From: an uncultured Erysipelotrichaceae bacterium
GTDB lineage: Bacteria; Bacillota_I; Bacilli_A; RF39; UBA660
Length of the DNA: 29,548 nucleotides
Direction: 5' to 3'
NCBI GenBank assembly: GCA_902768065.1
Contig: CACXJP010000008.1
Span: forward strand, 1 to 29,548
Position numbers and translations under genes: made by a program
The notes under the pieces: generated by a model
What the model saw: the letters and a program-made list of their open reading frames with translations, nothing else
Told to the model about the DNA's origin: nothing
Database searches by the model: none
In this document: piece by piece, positions 7,178 through 15,923 of the stretch
Position numbering within the stretch: position 1 is the first letter of the stretch
Layout of the letters: each line of letters begins with the position of its first letter

Positions 7178-10100
7178 TTAATCATCCTCCTGAGGAATTG
7201 TTCCAATACCCCTTAAAACAACATTTTCATTATCAGTACTACAATATACAATTCCATTAAAGTCCTCATTTATCTCACCTTTAGTTAATTTGTCATATGA
7301 AATTGCAGCTTGGCTTTCAATATCAGTACCTACCCAAACTCCAACATTTTTATTAACTTGCTTTTTATACCATTCTTCATCCATTGTTTTTCTAAATGCT
7401 GAATAGTTGTCAATTATAATAAAGCTAGATTTTTTGTATGCATCAACATTATCAAATATTTTAAATAAGTATTCAATTCCTTCATCTAAAACTTTGTCAT
7501 ATATTCGACCTATACCAATAATTAAATAAATAATATTTTTTGTTTCTTCTTTTTCCTTGATAGTTATACTTTTTATAGATTTTGTGAACTCATCACCCAT
7601 ATAATCATCAATTTCACTAGGATCATCAATTGCACCAGCAAAGTCAATTATTCTTAATTTTGACTCTTGTACTAAGCTTAATACTTTAACCAACTCATTA
7701 AGAAAATTCTTTTCATTGATAATATAATTTCCAATTATTTGCGTAATCTTATTTTTCATTAAATCTAATGAGAACACATTTGCATCTTTAATATTAATTC
7801 CCATAGGAACAGATGATAGGTTGGTTATGTAAGGTGCTATAGTATCTGCAGTAACAACAGAAGGTATGACTGGTATTTTAGGAGCCTTTTTCTGTGATTT
7901 TGAAAGTGTTTCAGCTGCTGATTTTATCGCATCATTTATTTTATCTTTGTAGTAAATATATGCTCCTTGGAATTCATATGCACAATCATCAATTACACAT
8001 AATCCTCTAGAGTATTCTTTCTTTGGTATTAATCCATCTCTTGCATCAAGTATATACTTATAATCAAAAGAATCAGACATTTGCAAAGTAATTTTATTAG
8101 TAAAGTATTGTTGTGTAATACCAATCATAGAATTAGAAGCTACTATAGAAGTAATAAATATTATTCCATATTTTGAAGACTCTCTTAAGATATGAGCTAT
8201 AATATCAACATAATCAGAATAAGACTCAGCAAAAGCATCCCATCCATTTAAAACTACTAATATAGTTGGAAGCTTTTTACCACTATTTTTAATATAATCA
8301 TTGTAAGAACCACCATATTCAGAAAACAATTCTTTTCTTCTAATTTGTTCTCTTTCAAGCATTACAATTAAACTTTTAATTTTATCATTATCATCTATTA
8401 ATGCAACATCACCGACTTGAGGCATATCCTTTAGATTTTTTATTATTTCAGCTCCAAAGTCTAATATATAGGTATTTACCTCATCTGATGTATGATATAA
8501 GAATATAGAATAAAGAATAGTCATTATCAAATTTTCTTTTCCAGAACCAGCAAGTCCATATATTAATAGATTACCACCATTAGAAAGGTCAATAGAGAAT
8601 TGACCCTGAAATTGTTTCTCGGGATCATCATATTCTCCAACTAGTGGACAAATATTATACTTTTCGGCCTTGTAATTATATTTCTTTAGTAAATTAGATA
8701 TATATAATGTCGCAGGCAAGCTTGGTAACCACATAGACCTACAATCAATCTTTTCACGTTTAGCGATATTATAAAGAGTTTGAACTATATTTGTTAATTG
8801 TTCTCCATGATTTTCTTGGCTTTCTTCCTTTATATCATTAATACTATTTATAACTTCACCAACATTATTAACTAAATCAATTGAGTCGTCTATATTCTTT
8901 ATAATATGATCAGTAGGGTTATATTTAGCACCAGCCCAAGCCGATTGCCCTAATTCAAACGACTCGTTAAATCCAACTTGTAAATAGAAACGACCAGTTT
9001 CTTTTATTTCAGCTGCTTCAGGTCTCCTTAATAATTCTCTAGAATCTTCAGCTGTAGCAACTTTTAAACATACTTTAAAACGTGAGTTAGACCATATTTG
9101 ATCATCAACAACACCAGCTGGTTTTTGTGTTGCAAGAATTAAATGTACTCCAAGAGAACGTCCAATACGCGCTGTTGAAACTAAAGCCTCCATAAAGTCT
9201 GGTTGTTGAGACTTAAGTTCAGCAAATTCGTCAGATATTATAAATAGGTGAGACATTGGTTCTTTTACTTTTCCTTCTCTATAATACTTTTGATATTTGT
9301 AAATATCAATTGTACTTTCATTTAATGAATCTCTTGCTTCATTAAACATTCTTTGTCTTCTTTTTAACTCTGAATTGATAGAAACCAAAGTTCTATTCAT
9401 TTCGCTAACATCTAAATTTGTGATTGTTCCAGCTAGGTGAGGAAGTTTTATACCGGATTCTTTATTTTCAAAAGCTCCTGCTAGACCTCCACCTTTATAA
9501 TCAATCAAAACAAATTGTACTTCATATGGATGGTAATTAACTGCCATTGACAATATAAAAGTAATAATAAATTCTGATTTACCAGAACCAGTAGAACCTG
9601 CAATCAAACCATGTGGGCCACTTGCTTTTTCGTGTAAATCCAATTCAAATATTTTTCCATCTTCATGTACTCCTATTGGAGCGGCAATAGAATTTGTTGG
9701 ATCATTTTTTGCCCATCTATTTAAAATATTTAATTGTTCAATTTTTCCGACTTTATACATTTCCAAAAAAGCAAATGATTTTGGTAATTTACCTGCAGTA
9801 GATTCTATTGCAAGTGGAATGTTTGCAATTACATTGGCATAGTTTTTTATATCATCATATAATAAATCTGGTTTAAAAGAATTTTGTTCATCATTTTCAT
9901 TAATATTTTTATTAATTATTCCACAAGCTTCATTTGATATTTGAACAATATTATCACATTTACTTGGAACATTCTGCATTGTAGGTTCAATCATCATCAT
10001 AGAAAAGCCCGCATTATAAGGATGATTAAGTATTTTTTGGAAAATTCCCAATCTCTTAGATGCAACATAGTTATCAGTTATTATTAAATAATACTGGTCA

Positions 10101-11803
10101 AAGTTTTTATAGGCTTCATCTAGATTGTTTTCACCGCTCTTTTGCTTATCTTCAAATTTTTCTCCATCTTCATCACCATTTTTCTGATTCATAAAATCCC
10201 ATCTACTTTGGTATATCTTTTCAAGGTAATTAGATAATTGCTTTGCTTCATCTTCATTTTCAGAATAGAATCTAAATTTTCTTGTTTCATTGTGACAGTG
10301 AGGTAAATATTTCAAGAATTTCCACTGATTTGAATTGTCTTCAGTAGTGAAAACAACTATTTTTAAATCATTACCACTGTAATAAGAAATAAATTGAAGT
10401 AGTAAAAAGTCAATAAATTGCTTTTTATAAGTATAATCATATGAAATAATAAATGGTAAAACATTATTTTTAGTAAGAGATATTGTAATAGGAACTTGCT
10501 CTAGTATCCATTTTTGTTCAGATAATTCCTGAGCCTCAGCATTTAAAACATCTTTATCAATGTCATAAGCTAACTTATTTGTTGATAATTTAATAGCTGC
10601 CTTTTGATTACCTATACCTAATCTTACATTTAAAAAATCACTATCACTTATTTCTCGACTCCACAGCTTATTTGAATTATTAGTAATAAATTCTTTTAAT
10701 TGATCTTGGTTGAAATAGTTATCAAATAAAATCTTTGTTTCCTTCTGAATTTCTTCATTTACTTCGTTTCTAACTTTATCCAAATAATCTCGATATGTTT
10801 TTTTTCTATGTGCTTCTCTCTTGTTTGTAAGTCGTTTAGAGTAATTAGAAATAATAATTGGTAAAACCATAGTTCCTAATACCATAGTAACACATAGAAC
10901 TATCTCAGCAGATGCATCAACTAATGCAACTTTTCCAGATGTTACCCTTGAAACTGTAACCATACCTGTAAATAAAGAAGAGAACCCCATTACTGCAGTA
11001 GAACCTACACTCAAAATGGCAGGCATCTTATCTCCTTCAACTATTTGAGGAGGTCTTTCTATAAATATTTCCTTTTCTTCAATTGCTTCTTTTAGTCTAG
11101 GAGTGTGGAAGAATACTTGATTGTCATTATACAAAACTACAGATTTTTCTGTATCTTTAACAGGGGTATATTTATTTATTTCTTCAGTTCCATCAGAATA
11201 ACTTTGATATTGAGTTAGATTTGTCATTACTTTTCCAGAAAAGTTATTAAACCTAATAAAGGTATCCATCCATATTATTTTCAACCCATTAGTAAAAATA
11301 ACATCACCCATATTTAGAATTGTTTTTCTAACTCTATAATTATTCACATAAACTCTAGTTGGCTCAAACCCGTTATCTTCAAGAACCCAAAGATTATTTT
11401 GTTTATATATCTTTAATTCTGGTGAGCCAACATTTACATTGTCATATAGGATTTCACAAGGGCCACTTCTTCCAATTGTAAGCTCCATTCTTGTTGATAG
11501 ATCATAATCAAAAAATGTTTGATGTTCATCTACGCAATATAAAAAAACTTTATCAGTTAAATCACTAAACTGAATAGAGTAGATAGAATCATTTTGTACA
11601 ATTTCTTTGTCAATTTTATTAATGTCTTTAAAAAAAGTAATATCTGGAGTACTTTCTATAACCCAGTTATTATTATCTGCCATAAAAGTAATAGTTTCTT
11701 CTTCACCAGAATAGTGAACATAATTAATTAAAAAGGCATCTTCAACTTTATTAGGCAATAAATAAGTAAATATTTTATAATCATCAACTAAGTATAACTT
11801 CAT
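7178..11803 (-). CDS. essC: EssC-type FtsK/SpoIIIE ATPase, motor of type VII secretion
   Basis: About 1541 residues from ATG 11801-11803 (ribosome site AAAGGGT); an upstream GTG lies inside that site. The order is typical of EssC/YukBA: N-terminal beta-rich region and FHA-like domain (LTIGRSGPCEI; about residues 1-230), two membrane segments (about 265-325), then three FtsK/SpoIIIE domains. ATPase 1 has Walker A GSTGSGKS (about 734) and Walker B FVLIDYKGGG, and looks active. ATPase 2 has GLAGSGKE (about 1081), where Glu replaces the usual Ser/Thr, and a weak Walker B (LVVLNGWDAF). ATPase 3 (about 1350 on) lacks a Walker A, so both look degenerate, as is common for C-terminal EssC domains. It pumps WXG100 substrates across the membrane. 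EssA, EssB and EsaA are not in this window. Confidence 0.92.
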   Translation of the reverse strand: MKLYLVDDYKIFTYLLPNKVEDAFLINYVHYSGEEETITFMADNNNWVIESTPDITFFKDINKIDKEIVQNDSIYSIQFSDLTDKVFLYCVDEHQTFFDYDLSTRMELTIGRSGPCEILYDNVNVGSPELKIYKQNNLWVLEDNGFEPTRVYVNNYRVRKTILNMGDVIFTNGLKIIWMDTFIRFNNFSGKVMTNLTQYQSYSDGTEEINKYTPVKDTEKSVVLYNDNQVFFHTPRLKEAIEEKEIFIERPPQIVEGDKMPAILSVGSTAVMGFSSLFTGMVTVSRVTSGKVALVDASAEIVLCVTMVLGTMVLPIIISNYSKRLTNKREAHRKKTYRDYLDKVRNEVNEEIQKETKILFDNYFNQDQLKEFITNNSNKLWSREISDSDFLNVRLGIGNQKAAIKLSTNKLAYDIDKDVLNAEAQELSEQKWILEQVPITISLTKNNVLPFIISYDYTYKKQFIDFLLLQFISYYSGNDLKIVVFTTEDNSNQWKFLKYLPHCHNETRKFRFYSENEDEAKQLSNYLEKIYQSRWDFMNQKNGDEDGEKFEDKQKSGENNLDEAYKNFDQYYLIITDNYVASKRLGIFQKILNHPYNAGFSMMMIEPTMQNVPSKCDNIVQISNEACGIINKNINENDEQNSFKPDLLYDDIKNYANVIANIPLAIESTAGKLPKSFAFLEMYKVGKIEQLNILNRWAKNDPTNSIAAPIGVHEDGKIFELDLHEKASGPHGLIAGSTGSGKSEFIITFILSMAVNYHPYEVQFVLIDYKGGGLAGAFENKESGIKLPHLAGTITNLDVSEMNRTLVSINSELKRRQRMFNEARDSLNESTIDIYKYQKYYREGKVKEPMSHLFIISDEFAELKSQQPDFMEALVSTARIGRSLGVHLILATQKPAGVVDDQIWSNSRFKVCLKVATAEDSRELLRRPEAAEIKETGRFYLQVGFNESFELGQSAWAGAKYNPTDHIIKNIDDSIDLVNNVGEVINSINDIKEESQENHGEQLTNIVQTLYNIAKREKIDCRSMWLPSLPATLYISNLLKKYNYKAEKYNICPLVGEYDDPEKQFQGQFSIDLSNGGNLLIYGLAGSGKENLIMTILYSIFLYHTSDEVNTYILDFGAEIIKNLKDMPQVGDVALIDDNDKIKSLIVMLEREQIRRKELFSEYGGSYNDYIKNSGKKLPTILVVLNGWDAFAESYSDYVDIIAHILRESSKYGIIFITSIVASNSMIGITQQYFTNKITLQMSDSFDYKYILDARDGLIPKKEYSRGLCVIDDCAYEFQGAYIYYKDKINDAIKSAAETLSKSQKKAPKIPVIPSVVTADTIAPYITNLSSVPMGINIKDANVFSLDLMKNKITQIIGNYIINEKNFLNELVKVLSLVQESKLRIIDFAGAIDDPSEIDDYMGDEFTKSIKSITIKEKEETKNIIYLIIGIGRIYDKVLDEGIEYLFKIFDNVDAYKKSSFIIIDNYSAFRKTMDEEWYKKQVNKNVGVWVGTDIESQAAISYDKLTKGEINEDFNGIVYCSTDNENVVLRGIGTIPQEDD

Positions 11804-11831
11804 AATATACACCCTTTATCCTATTCTATAT

Positions 11832-11840
11832 TATATTATA
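11832..11840 (-). promoter_or_regulatory. Extended -10 promoter for essC-esaB
   Basis: On the minus strand TGGTATAAT forms an extended -10 (hexamer at 11835-11840, TG at 11842-11843), giving a start near 11828, just ahead of the essC ribosome site. No clear -35 is visible. Confidence 0.55.
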
Positions 11841-11895
11841 CCATACATATTGTAATAACACTATAATAATAAATAAAAAATATAGTTAAAATAAA

Positions 11896-11924
11896 ATGAC
11901 AATTTAAAAATTATTTGCTATAAT
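11896..11924 (+). promoter_or_regulatory. Promoter of the HerA-like gene
   Basis: ATGACA (11896-11901), a 17-base spacer, then TATAAT (11919-11924) with an upstream TG. The start would be near 11931, leaving a leader of about 16 bases with AGAGGTGG as ribosome site. It is divergent from the essC promoter, about 60 bases away. Confidence 0.7.
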
Positions 11925-11946
11925 GAATTAGAATAGAGGTGGTTAT

Positions 11947-14067
11947 GTGCTAGGTAAAATAGATGAAATAATAGACAATAGCGTAATAGTTAACTTAGAT
12001 ATTGATATAACCGAACAACCTAACTTGGTTAATTTGCACGTAGTATTTGAAGATGGAGACAACAGAGTTGTTGGAGAAATTGTTAATGTCAACAAAAAAA
12101 TACTAAAAGCAAATATAGTTGGTGAAATAAAAGATAAATTCTTTTCTCCAGGAAGTAGTACAAAGCCATCATTTAAATCAAAAGTTAGACTTGTAAATAT
12201 GGAAGAATTAGAATTGTTATTGGGAAGCCAATCAGTAAAACAAGGTCAAACAAACTTTGGAACTAGTAATATATACAAAGGATATAAAATAAATGTTCCA
12301 ATTAATGATTTCTTTAGTAATCACTTTGCGGTACTAGGAAATTCAGGAGCAGGTAAGAGTTGTACTGTTGCATCAATTTTTCAAAAGCTATATACAAGTA
12401 GTCCAACACCACCAATAAACTCAACACTTTTCTTCTTTGATGCCTATGGTGAGTATACAAATGCCTTTGGTAAATTGCATGAACATAACTCTGCATTAGA
12501 TTATAAGGTATACACAACAAATGTTTATAATCCTGAAACAGAAGTGTTAAAAATACCTGTATGGTTACTTGATGTTGATGATTTTGCATTATTATTAGAT
12601 GCAAACAATCCATCTCAGTTGCCAATTATTGAAAAAATGTTAAAACTTGTTACTATTCTTACTGGAACAACACCAGAAGTAATAAAAAGAAAAAATGATA
12701 TTATTGCAAGAGCACTACAAGATATAATGCTATCAGGAAATGATTCAACTAAAATAAGAGACCAAGTAATTGCAGTTTTAACAAAGTTTAATACAACAGA
12801 ATTAAATTTAAATAGTCAAATAGTTCAACCAGGATATGTTAGAACTCTTAAACAATGTTTATATGTTGATAAACAGGGAAAAATGCAAGAAATGGAACTT
12901 GTTGTTGAATTTATTAGAAGTTATATTATAGAAGAACAAGCAGAAGTTCCTGAAGATGCAAAAGCAAAGTATTATACATTGATGGACTTAGAAAACGCTA
13001 TGGATTTTGCACTTATTAGTGAAGGTATGCTTAAAAGTGATAAAGTCTTTGATATGGCTAATGTACTTAGTGTTAGATTACATACTTTAGCAACAGGAGA
13101 AAATTCTGTCTACTTCTCATATCCAGAATATGTAACAAGAGATGAATATCTAAAAAGATTAATAATAAATAATAAGACAAATACAAGATGTCAAATAGTT
13201 AATTTCAACATTAACTATGTAGATGATAGATTAGCCAAATGTTTTACAAAAATATTATCAAGAATGCTATTCTTAAAAGCAAGTACAATCAAACCAAGAG
13301 GATCAAGAGCATTCCATATTATAATTGAAGAAGCACACAGATATGTCCAACACGATAAAGATGTAGAATTATTAGGATATAATATATTCGAAAGAATTAC
13401 TAAGGAAGGTCGTAAATATGGAACGTTCTTAATACTTATTACACAAAGACCATCAGAATTGTCTGATACATGTATTTCTCAATGTGCAAACTTCGTTATT
13501 TTAAGAACATTACACCCAGTTGATTTGAAATATATTCAAGAGATGGTTCCAAATATTTCACAAGAAGTAGTTCTGCAATTAAAGAATCTTAAACCAGGTA
13601 ATTGTATTGCCTTTGGTATGGCATTTAAGGTTCCAATTACAATGTATATTGATTTACCAGACCCACGTCCATTATCAAATAATGTCGACCTAGAAAATGT
13701 TTGGTATAATGAAATTGCTGAAGAAACAAATGATGGGGCAGGGCTAAAACTAGGAGTAAATACTCCTCAGAATTCTCTTGCTGGAATGAATATGGTGCAA
13801 GAAGTAAGACCAATGCAAAATGGATTGAATCAACAAATACTTGGTTCAAATAATAGAATGATGCCACAACAACAAGTAACTGCTCAATATCAACAAATGC
13901 CTCAAACTGTTGCTGTAAGACCAAATGTTCAACCAACAACACAAGTATTAGGATCAAATCCTCAACAAGCAATGGTGAGACCAGGAACACCTCCAATGAC
14001 AAGCCAACAAGCACCACAACCAAATATAAATATGATGCAACCTGGACAAAATATACAAAATCAATAA
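11947..14067 (+). CDS. HerA/DUF87-type hexameric ATPase with Q/P/M-rich tail
   Basis: A 706-residue ATPase. The N-terminal beta-barrel-like HAS region (about 1-100) is followed by Walker A GNSGAGKS (about 131-138), a FFDAYGEY segment, Walker B with IIIEEAHRY (about 458-466), a sensor strand LITQRPSELSD and an R-finger-like ILRTLHPVD. This is the HerA/FtsK-clade pattern of DNA-pumping ATPases that usually work with NurA nucleases or defence effectors; no nuclease is adjacent. From about residue 597 the protein changes to a roughly 110-residue low-complexity Gln/Pro/Met/Asn tail with near-repeats QILGSN and QVLGSN. The start is GTG at 11947 after AGAGGTGG. A role in DNA processing is inferred; a link with the adjacent T7SS is only positional. 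Confidence 0.8.
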   Translation: MLGKIDEIIDNSVIVNLDIDITEQPNLVNLHVVFEDGDNRVVGEIVNVNKKILKANIVGEIKDKFFSPGSSTKPSFKSKVRLVNMEELELLLGSQSVKQGQTNFGTSNIYKGYKINVPINDFFSNHFAVLGNSGAGKSCTVASIFQKLYTSSPTPPINSTLFFFDAYGEYTNAFGKLHEHNSALDYKVYTTNVYNPETEVLKIPVWLLDVDDFALLLDANNPSQLPIIEKMLKLVTILTGTTPEVIKRKNDIIARALQDIMLSGNDSTKIRDQVIAVLTKFNTTELNLNSQIVQPGYVRTLKQCLYVDKQGKMQEMELVVEFIRSYIIEEQAEVPEDAKAKYYTLMDLENAMDFALISEGMLKSDKVFDMANVLSVRLHTLATGENSVYFSYPEYVTRDEYLKRLIINNKTNTRCQIVNFNINYVDDRLAKCFTKILSRMLFLKASTIKPRGSRAFHIIIEEAHRYVQHDKDVELLGYNIFERITKEGRKYGTFLILITQRPSELSDTCISQCANFVILRTLHPVDLKYIQEMVPNISQEVVLQLKNLKPGNCIAFGMAFKVPITMYIDLPDPRPLSNNVDLENVWYNEIAEETNDGAGLKLGVNTPQNSLAGMNMVQEVRPMQNGLNQQILGSNNRMMPQQQVTAQYQQMPQTVAVRPNVQPTTQVLGSNPQQAMVRPGTPPMTSQQAPQPNINMMQPGQNIQNQ

Positions 14068-14099
14068 TAAGGATTTTACACTAATCCTTATTTTTTTTT
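14066..14099 (+). terminator. Terminator of the HerA-like gene
   Basis: Ten-base-pair stem AATAAGGATT / AATCCTTATT with a seven-base loop, followed by a run of nine T (counting stem bases), starting at the stop codon. Confidence 0.85.
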
Positions 14100-14107
14100 A
14101 ATAAGTA

Positions 14108-14136
14108 TTGACAATTAAAAAAAATATATATAAAAT
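14108..14136 (+). promoter_or_regulatory. Consensus promoter for the large noncoding RNA
   Basis: Perfect TTGACA (14108-14113), an exact 17-base spacer, then TAAAAT (14131-14136). Transcription should start near 14143. No gene begins within 700 bases, so this strong promoter drives an RNA. Confidence 0.8.
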
Positions 14137-14142
14137 AAATGT

Positions 14143-14751
14143 ATCAATAGTAGAAGAGTAGTTATTGATTATATATCAATAACGGTACGGGATGATTTGC
14201 ATAATAGTCTATATGATACAATTTTATGCTTAGAAAATTACTAAGTTCTTACAATTTTTTGAACTAACGTTTCTATAGATTACGTATCTATAAAAAATAA
14301 AGCTTTAATACTTATTTTATATAAGATAATGATTCAAGGCTTAGAAAATTACGAATTACTAAGATAAGAGCTATAATAGTTCAATGCCTGATTATATTCA
14401 GGATAAGAATTTAAAATTTGGTATACTAAGTGTATATTTCAAAGTAAAAGGCCAATGTTTATTTTGATTACGTATCAATTTAAAGTAATGTTCGGTACTT
14501 TAGAAATTTCGAATTACTAAGTATATAAAAAAATTGTATTCGTAATTGTGTCGTATCGATTGTCTTTCAAATCACATTTATACTTTTTAATACTATTGTA
14601 CATGAAACAATGTTGTGTTAGAGAAGGAAAACTCGAAAGCACTATTACGAAATAGCTAATCGAATAGTAGCTTAAAAACCTGGGTTAAGGAAATCATGAG
14701 CTTTAATTCATTATTAAAAAACATAGAATTACGCACTCTATGTTTTTTTTT
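14143..14751 (+). ncRNA. Candidate large structured noncoding RNA (about 600 nt)
   Basis: This stretch has its own promoter and terminator but no ORF with a ribosome site. Two hairpin types recur three times in alternation. Type A has loop UACGU or UAUAU: TTATTGAT/ATCAATAA (14162-14182), TATAGAT/ATCTATA (14274-14292) and TTGAT/ATCAA (14464-14478). Type B has CTTAG...CTAAG: 14229-14245, 14340-14363 and 14498-14521 (the last with a bulge). The 3' part has further small stems (CTATT/AATAG 14642-14655, GCTA/TAGC 14655-14671). The self-complementary ACGU in the type A loops could make kissing contacts. Size and complexity recall ornate large RNAs such as ROOL, GOLLD or OLE, but I cannot assign a family. 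RNase P RNA and tmRNA hallmarks are absent. Confidence 0.65.
14716..14751 (+). terminator. Terminator of the large noncoding RNA
   Basis: Stem ACATAGA / TCTATGT extended by A5/T5, loop ATTACGCAC, and a T-run. It ends the roughly 600-nt transcript cleanly before sepF. Confidence 0.85.
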
Positions 14752-14807
14752 GTATTTTAATCTTTTTCTTTTCTTATTTTTGTGTTAAAATGATATATAG
14801 TAATCGG

Positions 14808-14813
14808 TATAAT
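14808..14813 (+). promoter_or_regulatory. Probable -10 of the sepF promoter
   Basis: TATAAT at 14808-14813 with only a weak TTAAAA 17 bases upstream. It would place the start near 14820, with ribosome site AAAGGAG before ATG 14845. Confidence 0.45.
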
Positions 14814-14844
14814 ATTAATAATTGGTATAAAAAAGGAGAAATAT

Positions 14845-15279
14845 ATGAAAGATAAATTAAAGGGATTTTTTGGTGGGGATTCAAATAATGATCAGATCCA
14901 ACAAGAAGATGATTTCTATACAACTTCAAGAGAGGATTATCATGAACAAAATGGAATAGCAGGTTCAAAAATGATGTTACTTGAGCCACGTGCTTACTCA
15001 GAAAGTCAACAAATTGCAGATTATCTAAAAAATAGAAGTGCAGTTGTTGTTAACTTAAAGAGAGTAACTCCAGATCAAGCAAAAAGAATCGTTGATTTCC
15101 TATATGGTACTATTTATGCAATAAATGGTGATATTCAAAAATTAGGTGGAGGAATTTTCTTGTGTACTCCAAACAATGTAACAGTTGATGGAAAAATAAG
15201 TGAGGAACAAGCAAATCAATCTAATGAAAAAAAAGGAAAAAAGGAAAAACAAGCAGAAGAGGATGAAGATTTCTTTTAG
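14845..15279 (+). CDS. sepF: SepF, cell-division protein anchoring FtsZ
   Basis: A 144-residue SepF. The N-terminal [11 protein letters not shown] is the amphipathic membrane-binding helix, followed by an acidic linker (about 12-45) and the compact C-terminal domain (about 48-120) with the diagnostic [24 protein letters not shown] and [18 protein letters not shown]. SepF polymerises into rings and links FtsZ filaments to the membrane at the division site. A charged Lys/Glu tail ends the protein. In many Firmicutes sepF lies in a ylm cluster ending divIVA-ileS; the same order is kept here, but without ylmG and ylmH and with extra genes inserted before ileS. Confidence 0.92.
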   Translation: MKDKLKGFFGGDSNNDQIQQEDDFYTTSREDYHEQNGIAGSKMMLLEPRAYSESQQIADYLKNRSAVVVNLKRVTPDQAKRIVDFLYGTIYAINGDIQKLGGGIFLCTPNNVTVDGKISEEQANQSNEKKGKKEKQAEEDEDFF

Positions 15280-15324
15280 TAACTAAAATAAAAAGGGGCA
15301 TAAAATCTCAATCGAGGTGATTAT

Positions 15325-15741
15325 GTGGAAAAATTTAGTTATGAACAAAATGGATATAGTCGTAGTGATGTTAATCAATTTATAAGTGAAGTTATAGTGG
15401 AAACTGAAAAACTTATTTCAGTTGTAAAGAAACAGAAACTAGAAATTGCAGAATTAAAAAAAGAATTGGATCATTACAAGAGTTCAGAAGGAATACTAAA
15501 TAATTTAATTATTACAGCAACAGAAGCAAACAAAGAATTAAAAAGCTTCGTTCAAGAAGAAAAAGAAGAAATAATTATATCCGCAAAAAATAATGCCTCA
15601 AAAATAGTAAATGAAGCTCTTTTAGAAGCTAAAAGACAAGAAGATAGAAAAAATGAATTGCAAGAAGAAATAAGCAGTTTAAAAAGAAAATTGAGAAATA
15701 TTATTGATGAACAAGAAGAGTTAATAAGTAATATTGATTGA
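15325..15741 (+). CDS. divIVA: DivIVA-family coiled-coil protein
   Basis: A 138-residue protein from GTG 15325 (ribosome site CGAGGTGA). The N-terminal segment FSYEQNGYSRSDVNQFI matches the DivIVA lipid-binding domain, although the first residues are shorter than usual. The rest is almost entirely coiled coil (about 35-70 and 75-135, rich in Glu/Lys). DivIVA proteins sense curved membrane at the septum and poles and recruit other factors. Position directly after sepF supports the call. The GTG overlaps an out-of-frame ATG (ATGTG), as at the herA-like start. Confidence 0.8.
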   Translation: MEKFSYEQNGYSRSDVNQFISEVIVETEKLISVVKKQKLEIAELKKELDHYKSSEGILNNLIITATEANKELKSFVQEEKEEIIISAKNNASKIVNEALLEAKRQEDRKNELQEEISSLKRKLRNIIDEQEELISNID

Positions 15742-15745
15742 TCTA

Positions 15746-15774
15746 TTGAAAAAAAAGGAAAAATATGGTATAAT
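15746..15774 (+). promoter_or_regulatory. Promoter of the Mn2+ riboswitch transcript
   Basis: TTGAAA (15746-15751), a 17-base spacer and a perfect TATAAT (15769-15774). The start near 15781 falls right at the 5' edge of the riboswitch aptamer. The -35 begins four bases after the divIVA stop. Confidence 0.8.
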
Positions 15775-15780
15775 ATATCT

Positions 15781-15892
15781 TCGTAAGAGGGAGTAGTTCC
15801 ATATTATATATGAAATAATTCAACAATCGATATTATATATCTGGATTATTTATAAAGAACAAGACTTTTATAGAAATATAGAAGTCTTTTTT
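15781..15892 (+). promoter_or_regulatory. yybP-ykoY-type (Mn2+) riboswitch
   Basis: The leader fits the yybP-ykoY architecture. P1 pairs TAAGAG (15784-15789) with CTTTTA (15865-15870). The L1 motif GGGAGTAG (15789-15796) matches the family's GGGGAGUAG. P2 is a small hairpin (15797-15814). P3 pairs AATAAT (15814-15819) with ATTATT (15845-15850), enclosing TCAACAATC, a GATAT/ATATC hairpin and TGG, equivalent to the family's UCGUCA...CGG internal loop. L3 is AACAAGA (15858-15864), against the family GCAAGA. The P1 3' strand also forms the terminator stem, so metal binding should prevent termination and switch the downstream lipoprotein gene on. Recognised by eye; a covariance search was not possible. 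Confidence 0.8.
15861..15892 (+). terminator. Riboswitch-controlled terminator
   Basis: A 12-base-pair stem AAGACTTTTATA / TATAGAAGTCTT closed by a GAAA tetraloop, then TTTT. Its 5' strand includes the L3 and P1 3' bases of the riboswitch, so the two structures exclude each other. Confidence 0.85.
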
Positions 15893-15923
15893 ATATTTTC
15901 AAAAGGCTTCTAAGGAGGTTTAT

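Noticed and set aside
7178..14067. Antisense ORFs within essC, the HerA-like gene, ileS and others
   Set aside because: They lack ribosome sites and known motifs, and lie opposite well-supported genes; they are codon-bias shadows.
14602..14655. A 17-codon ORF (ATG to TAG) inside the large RNA
   Set aside because: No ribosome site upstream and it lies across predicted stems; probably chance.
14143..14751. RNase P RNA or tmRNA as identity of the large RNA
   Set aside because: Neither the conserved RNase P core sequences nor the tmRNA alanine-acceptor ends and tag reading frame are visible.
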